Assembly: GCA_028289195.1 (NCBI GenBank)
Contig: JANQQR010000007.1
Span: 1-64,000 of the forward strand
DNA length: 64,000 nt
Direction of reading: 5' to 3'
Origin: Phycisphaerales bacterium
Lineage (GTDB): Bacteria; Planctomycetota; Phycisphaerae; Phycisphaerales; UBA1924
The position numbers and the translations under genes were made by a program. Under the pieces are notes generated by a model. The model had not been told where the DNA came from. It did no database searches and was given only the letters and a program-made list of their open reading frames with translations. This document shows positions 45,763-54,564 of this stretch, piece after piece; within the stretch, counting starts at the first letter, position 1, and every line of letters starts with the position of its first letter.

Positions 45763-45799
45763 AAGGCCCGGGGCGGGTCACGAGCGGAGGCTTCTGACG

Positions 45800-47104
45800 A
45801 TGGACCTTCACAACTCCAAGGCGTACACGCGGCGCGTGTTCCTCCAGCAGGGCGCGGCGCTGGCATCGGCGGCGGTGACCATCCCCACATTCCTGCAGGG
45901 CGCAGCAGAGGCGCTGGCTCAGACGCCGGGCGTGCACGGCTCACGCCCGGGCGTGCCCGATGAACGGATCCTCGTCGTCGTGCAGCTCGCCGGCGGCAAC
46001 GACGGCCTGAACACGGTGATCCCCTATGGAGACGCGTCGTACTACCGGGCGCGCCCCGGAATAGGCATCCGCGAGGAGGGGTTGATCAAGCTCGGCTCGT
46101 CGCGCACGGAACGCGGACTCGGCCTGCACCCGCGGATGGGCGGGCTCAAGTCGCTCTACGACGACGGGATGCTCTCGATCGTCCAGGGCGTGGGGTACCC
46201 GAACCCCAATCGCTCGCATTTCAAGAGCACGGACATCTGGCATACCGCCGACGAGGGCGGCACCGGCGACGGCTGGCTGGGGCGTTTCTTCGACAACAAG
46301 TGCGCGGGCCAGCAGGGTGCCGGCTGCTCCGGTCACGAGGCGATCGCCATCGGGCGTACCGCCCCGCTGGCGATGCAGGGGCGCACGTCGCGCCCCATCG
46401 CCTTCGAGAGCGAGGACCTGTTCCGCTGGACCGGGCTCGAAGACAGCGACTCGCTCGTGCACGAGGCCTACGAGCAGATGACGAGCGAGCAGCCCTCGAA
46501 CGCGGCGCCGGGCAGCGCAGCGTCGTTCCTCACGCGCACCGCGCTGGACGCGCAGATCGCCTCGGACCGGATCCGCGACGCGGTGGGAGTGCGCCCGCTC
46601 GTGCAGTACCCGCGGAGCCGCCTCGGCCAGCAGCTCGCGATGGTCGCGTCGATGATCCGCGCCGGGCTGGAGACCCGGGTGTACTACGTCACGCTCGGAG
46701 GATTCGACACCCACGCGCGCCAGGGCAACGTCAACGGATCGCACGCGAACCTGCTCGCGCAGTTCTCTCAGGGCGTCAAAGCGTTCTGGGACGACCTCAA
46801 GGCGCAAAACAACGACGGGCGTGTGCTGATGATGAGCTTCAGCGAGTTCGGGAGGCGCGTGGCGCAGAACGGCAGCGGCGGGACGGATCACGGAGCCGCG
46901 GCACCGATGTTCCTGATGGGCCCGAACGTACGCCCCGGCGTGGTGGGCGATCATCCGTCGCTGACCGATCTGGACGGCGGCGACCTGAAGCACACCGTCG
47001 ACTTCCGCAGCGTGTACTCCGGCGTCCTCGAGGACTGGCTCAAGACCGACGGAGCCGGGGTGCTGGGCAGGGGCTACCGCCCGGCCAAGGTCGTGCGGAT
47101 CTGA
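45800..47104 (+). CDS. DUF1501 family protein with Tat-like signal
   Basis: 434 residues. The N-terminal YTRRVFLQQGAALASAA stretch looks like a twin-arginine signal, followed by DERILVVVQLAGGNDGLNTVIPY, the conserved entry to this alkaline-phosphatase-like family. GVGYPNPNRSHFKSTDIWH and the C-terminal FSEFGRRV plus GTDHG motifs complete the metal-site pattern. GGAGG is 9 nt upstream of the ATG. It follows the DUF1800 gene by 37 nt and probably forms an operon with it. Such proteins are exported; substrate is not established. Confidence 0.92.
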   Translation: MDLHNSKAYTRRVFLQQGAALASAAVTIPTFLQGAAEALAQTPGVHGSRPGVPDERILVVVQLAGGNDGLNTVIPYGDASYYRARPGIGIREEGLIKLGSSRTERGLGLHPRMGGLKSLYDDGMLSIVQGVGYPNPNRSHFKSTDIWHTADEGGTGDGWLGRFFDNKCAGQQGAGCSGHEAIAIGRTAPLAMQGRTSRPIAFESEDLFRWTGLEDSDSLVHEAYEQMTSEQPSNAAPGSAASFLTRTALDAQIASDRIRDAVGVRPLVQYPRSRLGQQLAMVASMIRAGLETRVYYVTLGGFDTHARQGNVNGSHANLLAQFSQGVKAFWDDLKAQNNDGRVLMMSFSEFGRRVAQNGSGGTDHGAAAPMFLMGPNVRPGVVGDHPSLTDLDGGDLKHTVDFRSVYSGVLEDWLKTDGAGVLGRGYRPAKVVRI

Positions 47105-47125
47105 AGCAGATCCACCGCGATCGCG

Positions 47126-47131
47126 TACCAT
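47126..47131 (+). promoter_or_regulatory. Candidate leaderless -10 of the ABC ATPase gene
   Basis: TACCAT ends 7 nt before the ATG at 47139 and no Shine-Dalgarno sequence intervenes; no -35 is recognised. Confidence 0.35.
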
Positions 47132-47138
47132 CGCGTCG

Positions 47139-47903
47139 ATGATCGCGCTTCGCAACGTCACCAAGCGGTTCGCCGGGACGAAGGCCGCTGCGGTTGACGG
47201 TGTGTCGTTCGAAGTCGGCGAGGGCAAGACTCTCGTGCTGCTCGGCTCTTCGGGCTCGGGCAAGACGACGACGCTGCGCATGATCAACGGGCTGACCGAG
47301 GCGTCGTCGGGCTCGATCCTCGTCGACGGCGAGGACGTCGCCGGGCGTGATCTGTTGGAACTTCGCCGGTCGATCGGCTACGTGTTCCAGGACATCGGGC
47401 TGTTCGGTCACATGACGGTCGAGCAGAATGTTGCTCTCCCGGGCCGGGTCTCGGGCTGGCCCGGCGCACGGCGCGCCACGCGGGCGCGTGAGCTGCTCGA
47501 ACTCGTAGGCCTCGACCCGGCGGAGTACGGCGCGCGGAAACCGCGGGAGCTCTCGGGCGGGCAGCGTCAGCGTGTCGGGATCGCCCGAGCGCTGCTGCGC
47601 GAGCCGAGGCACATGCTGATGGACGAGCCATTCGGTGCACTCGACGCGATCACGCGCCACCAGATGCAGGCGGAGCTCGTGCGCCTGCGCGAGGCGCTGG
47701 GGATCACGATTGTGTTCGTCACCCACGACGTGTTCGAGGCCTTCAAGCTTGGAGACACGATCGGCGTGATGCACGAGGGACGCCTGGAGCAGATCGGCAC
47801 GCCGTCCCAGATCATCGAATCCCCGGAGACGCCCTTCGTCTCGGAGGTCCTCGAACGCACGCGTTCGCAGGTCGGGCTGCTGGCGGGGGGAACCACGCCG
47901 TGA
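47139..47903 (+). CDS. Osmoprotectant-type ABC transporter ATP-binding protein
   Basis: 254 residues. Walker A LGSSGSGKTTTLRMING, Q-loop FQDIGLFGHMTVEQNV, signature ELSGGQRQRVGIARALL and Walker B HMLMDEPFGALDAITR are all intact. The pattern and the partner gene fit the OpuCA/ProV family for glycine betaine, choline or related quaternary amines. C-terminal CBS domains, present in many OpuCA proteins, are missing, so ionic-strength gating through CBS is not expected. The downstream binding-protein/permease fusion starts with GTG overlapping the stop by 4 nt (GTGA). Confidence 0.92.
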   Translation: MIALRNVTKRFAGTKAAAVDGVSFEVGEGKTLVLLGSSGSGKTTTLRMINGLTEASSGSILVDGEDVAGRDLLELRRSIGYVFQDIGLFGHMTVEQNVALPGRVSGWPGARRATRARELLELVGLDPAEYGARKPRELSGGQRQRVGIARALLREPRHMLMDEPFGALDAITRHQMQAELVRLREALGITIVFVTHDVFEAFKLGDTIGVMHEGRLEQIGTPSQIIESPETPFVSEVLERTRSQVGLLAGGTTP

Positions 47904-49432
47904 TCCTGCGCACCGCCATCGCGCTGCTTTGCGTGCTCGCGTCCGGCTCGCTCGCCCGCGGGCAGGACGGGGTGATCAGCGTCGGCTCGAAGAACTTCAC
48001 CGAGAGCGAGATCCTCGCCGAGATCATCAGCCAGCTCATCGAGCGAGAGACGGACCTGACGGTCGAGCGCCGATTCCCGCTGGGGGGCACGAACCTGTGC
48101 CACGCGGCGCTCGTCGAGGGCGAACTGGACGTGTACGTGGAATACACGGGCACGGCCCTGCTGAGCATCCTGAACGCGGATCTCGTCCGCGACCCGGACG
48201 CTGTGTACCGGATCGTTCGCGACGCATATCGAGACCGATTCGGCCTCGAGTGGCTCGCGCCGATCGGTTTCGAGAACACCTACGCCCTCAGCACGCGGGG
48301 CGACCTCGCCCGGGAGCGGGGCTGGGAGCAGTTCAGCGATCTCGCGGGCATCGCCGGGGAACTCACGCTCGGCACTCCCAACGAGTTCATCGAGCGTCCG
48401 GACGGATACCCGGGGCTGGTCGAGGCGTACGGCTTCTCGTTCGGCGACGTGCGCGAGCTGGACCCGGGGCTGATGTACAGCGCCGTCGCCGAGGGGCAGG
48501 TGGACGTCGTCACCGGGTTCTCGACCGACGGGCGGATCCTGGCCTACGGGCTCGCGGTGCTGCGCGACGACCGACGCTTCTTCCCCCCCTACTACGCCGC
48601 ACCCGTCGTACGTGCCGACACCCTTCGGGCGCACCCGGAGCTGCGTGCGGTTCTCTCCCGCCTCGACGGCACGATCGACGAGACCCTCATGGCGCGCATG
48701 AATCTCGCGGTCGACGAGGGCGGACGCTCTTCGGCGTCGGTCGCCTCGGAGTGGATCGAGACCGGGGACGTCGAGATCGACATCTCGGGTTCGGGCGCGC
48801 CTAGGCCCGGTGTCTTTGCGCTCATGTGGGAGCGCAGGGTCGAGGTCGGACGCAAGCTGTGGGAACACATCCGCCTGTCGCTTGCGGGCGTGCTCATCGC
48901 GGTGCTTATCGCGGTGCCGGCCGGGATCGGTGTCCACCGCTCACCCCGGCTGGAGGGCCCGGTGCTGGCGCTCGTGGGCGTGACCCAGACGATTCCGTCG
49001 CTGGCGATGCTCGCGTTCCTTTTCGTCCTGTACCGGATGATCGGTTGGGTGCCGGCGCTGACGGCGCTCGTCCTGTACGCGCTCTTGCCTGTGGTGGTGA
49101 ACACGCTGGCGGGCCTCAAGCAGGTGCCGGCCAGCGCGATCGAGGCGTCGAACGGGATCGGGATGAGCCCGCGCCAGCGCCTGTGGATGGTTGAATTGCC
49201 GCTGGCGCTGCCGGTGATCCTCGCGGGCGTGCGCACCGCGACAGTCTGGACGGTTGGTGTCGCGACACTGGCGACCTACATCGGCGCGGGCGGGCTCGGA
49301 GACTTTATCCAGCGCGGCCTGGCGCGGGCGGACTACCGGCTCACGCTGCTGGGCGCGATCCCGGCCGCGGCTTTGGCGCTCGTGCTGAGCGCGGGGATCG
49401 GGTGGGCGGAGCGTCGCGCCGTGCGACGCTAG
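47900..49432 (+). CDS. Osmoprotectant-type substrate-binding protein fused to ABC permease
   Basis: 510 residues, GTG start. After a Sec signal (cleavage near ARGQ), residues 25-285 are an OpuAC/ProX-like binding domain beginning with VISVGSKNFTESEILAEI. Residues 300-510 are a BPD_transp_1 permease with about six helices and the EAA-like loop EASNGIGMSPRQRLWMVELP. The binding domain is N-terminal and the permease C-terminal, the reverse of the better known permease-then-binding-domain fusions. The binding protein stays tethered to the permease. Likely substrates are betaine, choline or related compounds, but the EgtU-like ergothioneine binders share this domain. It abuts the convergent methyltransferase gene with zero gap. 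Confidence 0.9.
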   Translation: MILRTAIALLCVLASGSLARGQDGVISVGSKNFTESEILAEIISQLIERETDLTVERRFPLGGTNLCHAALVEGELDVYVEYTGTALLSILNADLVRDPDAVYRIVRDAYRDRFGLEWLAPIGFENTYALSTRGDLARERGWEQFSDLAGIAGELTLGTPNEFIERPDGYPGLVEAYGFSFGDVRELDPGLMYSAVAEGQVDVVTGFSTDGRILAYGLAVLRDDRRFFPPYYAAPVVRADTLRAHPELRAVLSRLDGTIDETLMARMNLAVDEGGRSSASVASEWIETGDVEIDISGSGAPRPGVFALMWERRVEVGRKLWEHIRLSLAGVLIAVLIAVPAGIGVHRSPRLEGPVLALVGVTQTIPSLAMLAFLFVLYRMIGWVPALTALVLYALLPVVVNTLAGLKQVPASAIEASNGIGMSPRQRLWMVELPLALPVILAGVRTATVWTVGVATLATYIGAGGLGDFIQRGLARADYRLTLLGAIPAAALALVLSAGIGWAERRAVRR

Positions 49433-50299
49433 CTACTGGCGCCGGTCGCCCTTGGAGCGGCCGGGCTTGGTGCGCGGGGCCTTGGCCTTGCGGGGCTGGC
49501 GGCGCGCCTTGGACCGTGTCTGCGGCGCGGGCTTGGGCTTCTTCATGATGAACAGGTAGTTGAAGCCTCGGAGGAAGTAGTTGCCCTCCTCGGCGGCCTT
49601 GTGCCAGTTGCCCCGCTTGAGCTTGGCGTTCTGGCGGACCACGCTGATGACGTCGACTGCGTCGAACCGCTCGCGGAGCATGGCGAAAAGCTCGAACCCG
49701 ATGGGCGAGAAGCTCTGACTGGCGCGCACACCCTTGCGCTTACGGAACGAATCGCTGACATAGAGCGCCATGTAGCGCCCGGGCTTGAGGACGCGATCGA
49801 TCTCGGCGATGACGCCCGACATGGCGATGAAGTAGGCCTCGCCGCCGTCGTCGGCGAGCGCGTCGAGCTTGCCGATGCACCGTGGATCATCCGAGTAGTC
49901 GATGTGTGTCGAGTACGGCGGGTCGATGAACACGAAATCGGCCTTGGAGTCCTCGAGAGGGAGCTCGCGCGCATCGGCCTTGAAGATGTCCTTGCGTGAC
50001 GGGTTCAGGTCATAGCCTAGCGCGCGCCGGGAGAGGTCGCGGGAGACGTCGATCATGGTGCCCGAGCCGCACATCGGATCCACGACGAGGTCCTTCTCGC
50101 GTGTGTACCGCTGGAGCAGTTGCCAGATGACCCACGACGGCGTCGCGCCCTCGTAGTTCTTGTCGCCCTGCATTCCCCGGCCGTAGTGCTGGCTCGGGTA
50201 TTCCCAGAGCGTGGTCGTGAATAGACGAAGGGGCGGCTTGCGGAAGGGCTGACGACCCGCGCCCGAGCGGCTGCTCGATCCGTCGCGCTGGCGCGCCAT
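49433..50299 (-). CDS. Solitary DNA methyltransferase-like protein (DPPY type)
   Basis: 288 residues. The AdoMet-binding motif VVDPMCGSGTM (74-82) precedes the catalytic motif IDPPYS (125-130), the order of N6-adenine or N4-cytosine methylases of the alpha/gamma type. The conserved opening TLWEYPSQHYG...ATPSWVIWQLLQRY is typical of this group. The last 40 residues are lysine/arginine-rich and may bind nucleic acid. There is no restriction endonuclease nearby. It is the third gene of a ribF-nrnA-methyltransferase operon, with a TGATG overlap to nrnA. Whether the target is DNA or RNA is not certain from sequence. Confidence 0.82.
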   Translation of the reverse strand: MARQRDGSSSRSGAGRQPFRKPPLRLFTTTLWEYPSQHYGRGMQGDKNYEGATPSWVIWQLLQRYTREKDLVVDPMCGSGTMIDVSRDLSRRALGYDLNPSRKDIFKADARELPLEDSKADFVFIDPPYSTHIDYSDDPRCIGKLDALADDGGEAYFIAMSGVIAEIDRVLKPGRYMALYVSDSFRKRKGVRASQSFSPIGFELFAMLRERFDAVDVISVVRQNAKLKRGNWHKAAEEGNYFLRGFNYLFIMKKPKPAPQTRSKARRQPRKAKAPRTKPGRSKGDRRQ

Positions 50300-51369
50300 C
50301 AGGCGCGGACCGCCTGGGTGAGCGCGTCGATCACCTTCTCCCGCGCCTGGTCTATCGGCGCCTTGACCTTGGCGCCGGCGGCGTGGAAGTGCCCGCCGCC
50401 CCCGAGGGTTTGGGCGACTTTGTTGACGTCGACCTGGTCGGCCGGATCATCGGCGGTCTTGGAGCGGAAGGAGATCTTGGTCACAGCCTCTTCCAGCGGC
50501 GTGATCACCGCGACGGCGCGCACGCTCTCGAGCGACTGCGGCAGGTCGGTCAGGCCGCCGAGTTCGTCCTGGGTTGCTCCGGTCGCTTCGATGTCATCGG
50601 CCCTCAGGGTGATGACCGCGATCTTGTCGTCCTCGAAGAGCTCGAGGTTGACGAGCGCGCGCCGGATGAGGTCGAGGCGCGATCTGGTCTCGCTCTGTTC
50701 GATGCAGCGGTAGAGCCGGTGGTAGTCGACGCCCGCGTCGAGGAGGTCGGCCGCGATCCGCAGCGTGGTCGGCGTGGTGTTGGAGTAGCGGAACCATCCG
50801 GTGTCGGTCGCGAGCCCGACGTAGAGGGCCTCGGCCACATCGACGGGGAGATCGCTGGCGCTGGGGATCTCCAGCAGCAGCATGCATACCTCGACCATGA
50901 TCTGGGCGGCGGCGCTGGCCTTGATGTCGATGAAGCGCAGCGCAGCGATCTCGGGATCACCGTGGGCGTGGTGGTCGACGATGATCGATCGGTCGGCCTT
51001 GCCCTCGAGCCAGTGGCGCGCATCGGCGAGCTGGCTCCAAGACCCGGTGTCGAGGATGGCCACCGTGTCGATGTTGTCGAGCGGGGCATGCGTCCAGCAG
51101 CCGTGTTCCTCGTAGATGACGGGCGTCTCGCGAACGAGAGGCTGGAGGCGCGTCTGCCACGGGGGCAGGTAGACGGGCCACGCCGCGATCCCGAGGCGCG
51201 ACAGCGTGCGCGCCAGAGCGAGCGTCGAGCCCACGGCGTCCCCGTCGGGCTTGGAGTGCGTGAGGATGGCTACCCGCTTGGCCTGGCGGAGGCGAGAGGC
51301 GACTTCTTCCAGGCTCGCGTTCGTGGCGTAGACAGAGTCTGCATGGGCTGCCGAGGATCTGTCGTTCAC
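50299..51369 (-). CDS. nrnA: DHH/DHHA1 phosphoesterase, NrnA-like
   Basis: 356 residues. Mn-binding motifs are visible as LTHSKPDGDAVGS (His38, Asp42, Asp44), ILDTGS (Asp107) and DHH at 132-134, followed by a DHHA1 domain with GGGGHFHAAGAKV at the C-terminus. NrnA enzymes degrade nanoRNA and in some bacteria also 3'-phosphoadenosine 5'-phosphate; c-di-AMP phosphodiesterases share the fold but usually carry extra domains. It is coupled to ribF (4-nt overlap) upstream and to the methyltransferase (1-nt overlap) downstream. The GGGH loop and overall length favour NrnA. Confidence 0.87.
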   Translation of the reverse strand: MNDRSSAAHADSVYATNASLEEVASRLRQAKRVAILTHSKPDGDAVGSTLALARTLSRLGIAAWPVYLPPWQTRLQPLVRETPVIYEEHGCWTHAPLDNIDTVAILDTGSWSQLADARHWLEGKADRSIIVDHHAHGDPEIAALRFIDIKASAAAQIMVEVCMLLLEIPSASDLPVDVAEALYVGLATDTGWFRYSNTTPTTLRIAADLLDAGVDYHRLYRCIEQSETRSRLDLIRRALVNLELFEDDKIAVITLRADDIEATGATQDELGGLTDLPQSLESVRAVAVITPLEEAVTKISFRSKTADDPADQVDVNKVAQTLGGGGHFHAAGAKVKAPIDQAREKVIDALTQAVRA

Positions 51370-52304
51370 GCGCCGGCCTCCTGCGGGATCCGAGTGTTCG
51401 ATCGGACGCCGAACTCACGCGAGCGCTGGACGTCGCGCTCGATCTGCGCAACGAGCGGGCCGATCCCCTCGAACCTTGCCTGGTCCCTGAGGAAATGGGA
51501 GATGCTCAGGCGGCAGGGCCAGCCGTACTCGGGGGCTCCATCGCCCGGGCCGGCCCAGTCGATGATGTGCGCCTCAACGACTCGGGCCGCGTCGTCAAAG
51601 GTTGCGCGTGGCCCGACGTGGATCGCCGCCGGGATCGCCTGGCCGGTGGGCAGGTGCGCCGAGCCCGCGTAGACGCCGTCGCCGGGGAGCAGGCACTGCG
51701 TCTCCAGATTCGCCGTGGGGAATCCGATCTGGCGTCCGCGTTGGTCTCCGCGCACCACGATGCCCGTCAGTTCGTACGGGCGTCCGAGGACACGCGCCGC
51801 GTCGCCGATCCTGCCCCGCTCGACGAGCCAGCGCACGATGGTGCTGGAGCACGTCACGAGGCTCTGGTCGCTCAGGTCGGCTTCCACAGGCTCGACCACC
51901 TCGACATCGAATCCGAGCTTGCGTCCCAGATCCGCGAGCACGTGCACGTTGCCGGCACGAGCGCGGCCGAAATGGAAGTCGGTCCCCTCGACGAGCACCG
52001 ACGGGTGGCGGTCTTCGATGAGCGTCGAGATGAACGCCTCGGGTTCCTGCGCGAGGAACGCATCGGTCGGTTCGAGGCGGACGACCTCGTCGGCGCCGAA
52101 CTCGCGGAGCAGCTCCGCCCTCCGCTCGAACGAGGAGAGCCGCGGCGGCGCCGACTCGGGCCTCAGCCGGGTCATCGGGTGCGGGTCGAACGCCAGAGCA
52201 ATCACGCGCGGGGCCAGCTCGCGCGCCCGCCGGATGAGCGCCGCGTGCCCAAGATGCGCGCCGTCGAAGTTGCCGATCGTGATGGCTGGACCGGTGCCGG
52301 GCAT
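51366..52304 (-). CDS. ribF: Bifunctional riboflavin kinase / FAD synthetase
   Basis: 312 residues. The N-terminal adenylyltransferase domain shows ITIGNFDGAHLGH with its HxGH-type motif, and FDPHPMTRL and SSTIVR further on. The C-terminal riboflavin kinase domain starts at GRPYELTGIV and contains GFPTANL. It converts riboflavin to FMN and FAD. The ATG at 52304 is chosen because family sequence starts immediately after; the frame is open much further. TAGTGT lies 7 nt before the ATG and no Shine-Dalgarno exists, so the transcript is probably leaderless and there is no room for an FMN riboswitch. First gene of a three-gene operon. Confidence 0.93.
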   Translation of the reverse strand: MPGTGPAITIGNFDGAHLGHAALIRRARELAPRVIALAFDPHPMTRLRPESAPPRLSSFERRAELLREFGADEVVRLEPTDAFLAQEPEAFISTLIEDRHPSVLVEGTDFHFGRARAGNVHVLADLGRKLGFDVEVVEPVEADLSDQSLVTCSSTIVRWLVERGRIGDAARVLGRPYELTGIVVRGDQRGRQIGFPTANLETQCLLPGDGVYAGSAHLPTGQAIPAAIHVGPRATFDDAARVVEAHIIDWAGPGDGAPEYGWPCRLSISHFLRDQARFEGIGPLVAQIERDVQRSREFGVRSNTRIPQEAGA

Positions 52305-52311
52305 AGCGTGA

Positions 52312-52317
52312 ACACTA
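52312..52317 (-). promoter_or_regulatory. Candidate leaderless -10 of ribF
   Basis: TAGTGT on the minus strand ends 7 nt before the ATG at 52304. The 55-nt gap to mqnB holds both divergent promoters and leaves no space for a leader. Confidence 0.4.
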
Positions 52318-52346
52318 GGCGAACGACGCGGGAGCCGCCAGAGGGC

Positions 52347-52352
52347 TAGTCT
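52347..52352 (+). promoter_or_regulatory. Candidate leaderless -10 of mqnB
   Basis: TAGTCT ends 7 nt before the ATG at 52360; no Shine-Dalgarno sequence is present. Confidence 0.4.
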
Positions 52353-52359
52353 GTGGCCC

Positions 52360-53082
52360 ATGGCGGAGCGCTTGCTCGACAAGGCGGCCCGTTCCGGGCG
52401 TTGGCTGGTCGTGGTTGCCGCGCCGGCGGAAGCGCGTGCGGTGCTCGACGGGCTGGGCGCGGGAGGAGCCGAAGCGGAGCCGTGGATACTGGTTCGGGCG
52501 AACGAGCGGGTGGACCTCGTGGTCAGCGGCGTCGGCAAGGCAAACGCTGCGGGCGCGACGGCGCGGGTCTTTGATCCATCGGCCCACGCGGGAGTGATTT
52601 CGCTGGGGATCGGCGGCGCTCTGCCATCGAGCGGGCTCTCGATCGGCGACAGCGTCGTCGGCTCGCGGAGCATCTACGCGGACGAAGGCGTGCTCGCACC
52701 CGGAGGCTTCCAGGATGTAGCGGCGATGGGTTTCGCGCCGGGCGACGGGGTATCGGGCGTTGCGGGTCATTCGTGGGTCGAGGGGGCGCCGGGCATCATC
52801 GCGTGCCTCGAGCCGGTCGCCGATGCGACGGGCGCCATCGCGACGGTGTCGACGTGCTCGGGCACGGACGCCGGGGCGACGTCTATAGAAGGTCGAACCG
52901 GCGCGATCGTCGAGGCGATGGAGGGCGCCGCTGTCGGTTTCAGCGCGGCTCGCCTGTTCGGGGGGCCCCCATCGTTCTGCGAGGTCCGACTGGTCAGCAA
53001 CACGACCGGTGACCGGGAATCGCAGCGCTGGGATCTTGCTGGTGCGCTCGACCGCCTGCGCGGGGTCGCTTCGTTCCTATAA
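52360..53082 (+). CDS. mqnB: Futalosine hydrolase
   Basis: 240 residues of the nucleoside phosphorylase / hydrolase fold. VVVAAPAEARAVL at the N-terminus, VSGVGKANAAGAT, LGIGGAL, IYADEGVLAPGGF, EAMEGAAVGFSA and VSNTTGDRESQRWDL match the MqnB subgroup, which releases hypoxanthine from futalosine in the alternative menaquinone pathway. The YADEG segment and the NTTGDR ending distinguish it from MTA/SAH nucleosidase. No other mqn gene is in the window, so the pathway is inferred from this protein alone. It is monocistronic, divergent from ribF, with 186 nt before pilM. Confidence 0.85.
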   Translation: MAERLLDKAARSGRWLVVVAAPAEARAVLDGLGAGGAEAEPWILVRANERVDLVVSGVGKANAAGATARVFDPSAHAGVISLGIGGALPSSGLSIGDSVVGSRSIYADEGVLAPGGFQDVAAMGFAPGDGVSGVAGHSWVEGAPGIIACLEPVADATGAIATVSTCSGTDAGATSIEGRTGAIVEAMEGAAVGFSAARLFGGPPSFCEVRLVSNTTGDRESQRWDLAGALDRLRGVASFL

Positions 53083-53268
53083 CAACGCGGGCTGCGGCCT
53101 CAGGCGTGACGCGGGGTCCGGCTTGCGCGATTGAGCGGGCCGGAGGGCTCCCGCGGTGTGCGCCACGGTTCTCAGGGCTCAACGGCGTCGGCACCCAACC
53201 CGATGTAGACGGGGCTAGCGCTCGCCTCGTCCGGGGGATCCGGTCGGGCGGTACGGAGGAGCCCGAGG

Positions 53269-54510
53269 ATGTCGTTTGGTCTGCTCAAGAATGTCACGCC
53301 GCCGATCGCGGTCGACTTCGGTGTCTCTGCGCTCAAGGTCCTGCAGATCCAGCCGGGCAATCCGCCGACGCTGATCGCGGCGGGCATGGTCGAGACCCCC
53401 CCGAACCTGTTGGCCAAGCCGCAGGATCGTCTGGCCTTTCAGGCCCAGGCGCTCCCGGGCCTGCTGCGTCGCGGCGACTATCGCGGCAAGCGTGCCGTGT
53501 GCTCCGTGTCGGCGCAGGCCACCTTCGTGCAGCACCTCCGCGTGCAGCCGATCCCGGGTACGCCGGTCAAGCACCTGCTCGCCGAGCAGATCCAGCAGCA
53601 CACCGACCGAGATATCTCCCAGTTCATCCTGCGTCACATCGAGGTCGCCGAGCTGAACCGCTACGGGGCGAAGATGGTCGAGCTGCTGTGCATCGCGATG
53701 CCACGCGACGCGGTGATGCACCACATGAAGGCGATCCGCAGCGCCAAGCTCGAGCCGGTCGGCGTGCACACCGAGCACGTCGCGCTCGTGCGGAGCCTGG
53801 ACCATATCCAGCGCCGCGCCGCGGACCGCGAGCTGACGACGATGCTCGTGGACATCGGGTACGGATCGACCAAGGTCGCCGTGTCGCACGGGCGCGAACC
53901 GATCATGGCCAAGACGCTGCAGGTCGGCGGCCTGCAGTTCGACAAGGCCGCGGCTCGCATGTACGGCGTGTCGTTCAAGGAAGCGCGCCAACGCCGCGTG
54001 GCGCACGTCGCCGAACTGATGAACCCGGCGCGGGTGGGCGAGACAGTAGCGGCCGGAGCGCACGACGCGCCGGCGACGCTGCCTCCCGACGTCGAGCCCG
54101 CGTCACCCCACGACGACCCGGAAGCCGACACGCCGGACCGTCGCCAGGGATCCGGGCCGTCGAACCTGGCCTCGCTTGAGGATCAGGCGGCGCCGACGGC
54201 CGAGGCGGGCGCGACCGCCAGCGACCTGATGGAGGCGTTCGCCGACGAGGTCTCGCTGAGCGTCCGCTATCACCAGGCGCTGTTCTCGGATCGCCCGATC
54301 GCCCGCCTGGTGTTCACCGGCGGAGAGGCGTCCCGCACGGACCTGTGCAACAAGATCGCGGACGCGGCGAAGGTCTCCGGCCAGATCGCCGACCCGCTGA
54401 CGATTCTCAAGCGCCCCTCCGGCCTGGTGTGCCACGGGGTGGATCTGGATCAACCCGCTCCGGGGTGGGCTGTCGCCCTTGGGCTCTGCAACGCACCGAC
54501 GGATCTGTAG
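53269..54510 (+). CDS. pilM: PilM-like actin-fold protein
   Basis: 413 residues, first gene of a five-gene operon. The actin-like ATPase fold is seen in AVDFGVSALKVLQI (phosphate 1), TTMLVDIGYGSTKVAVSHG (phosphate 2) and RLVFTGGEASRTDL (adenosine). In type IV pili PilM sits in the cytoplasm and binds the N-terminal tail of PilN; GspL's cytoplasmic domain is equivalent in type II secretion. A Pro/Ala/Asp-rich insertion of roughly 70 residues (about 255-325) interrupts the second half. GGAGGA lies 8 nt before the ATG. Confidence 0.87.
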   Translation: MSFGLLKNVTPPIAVDFGVSALKVLQIQPGNPPTLIAAGMVETPPNLLAKPQDRLAFQAQALPGLLRRGDYRGKRAVCSVSAQATFVQHLRVQPIPGTPVKHLLAEQIQQHTDRDISQFILRHIEVAELNRYGAKMVELLCIAMPRDAVMHHMKAIRSAKLEPVGVHTEHVALVRSLDHIQRRAADRELTTMLVDIGYGSTKVAVSHGREPIMAKTLQVGGLQFDKAAARMYGVSFKEARQRRVAHVAELMNPARVGETVAAGAHDAPATLPPDVEPASPHDDPEADTPDRRQGSGPSNLASLEDQAAPTAEAGATASDLMEAFADEVSLSVRYHQALFSDRPIARLVFTGGEASRTDLCNKIADAAKVSGQIADPLTILKRPSGLVCHGVDLDQPAPGWAVALGLCNAPTDL

Positions 54511-54564
54511 ACGCGAGGAGCGACCGCGCGGGGCCGCCCCCGGCGGCAGAGAGGACTTTGAACC

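Noticed and set aside
52305-52359. Possible FMN riboswitch upstream of ribF
   Set aside because: Only 55 nt separate ribF from mqnB and both have start-proximal -10 elements, so no leader of sufficient length exists.
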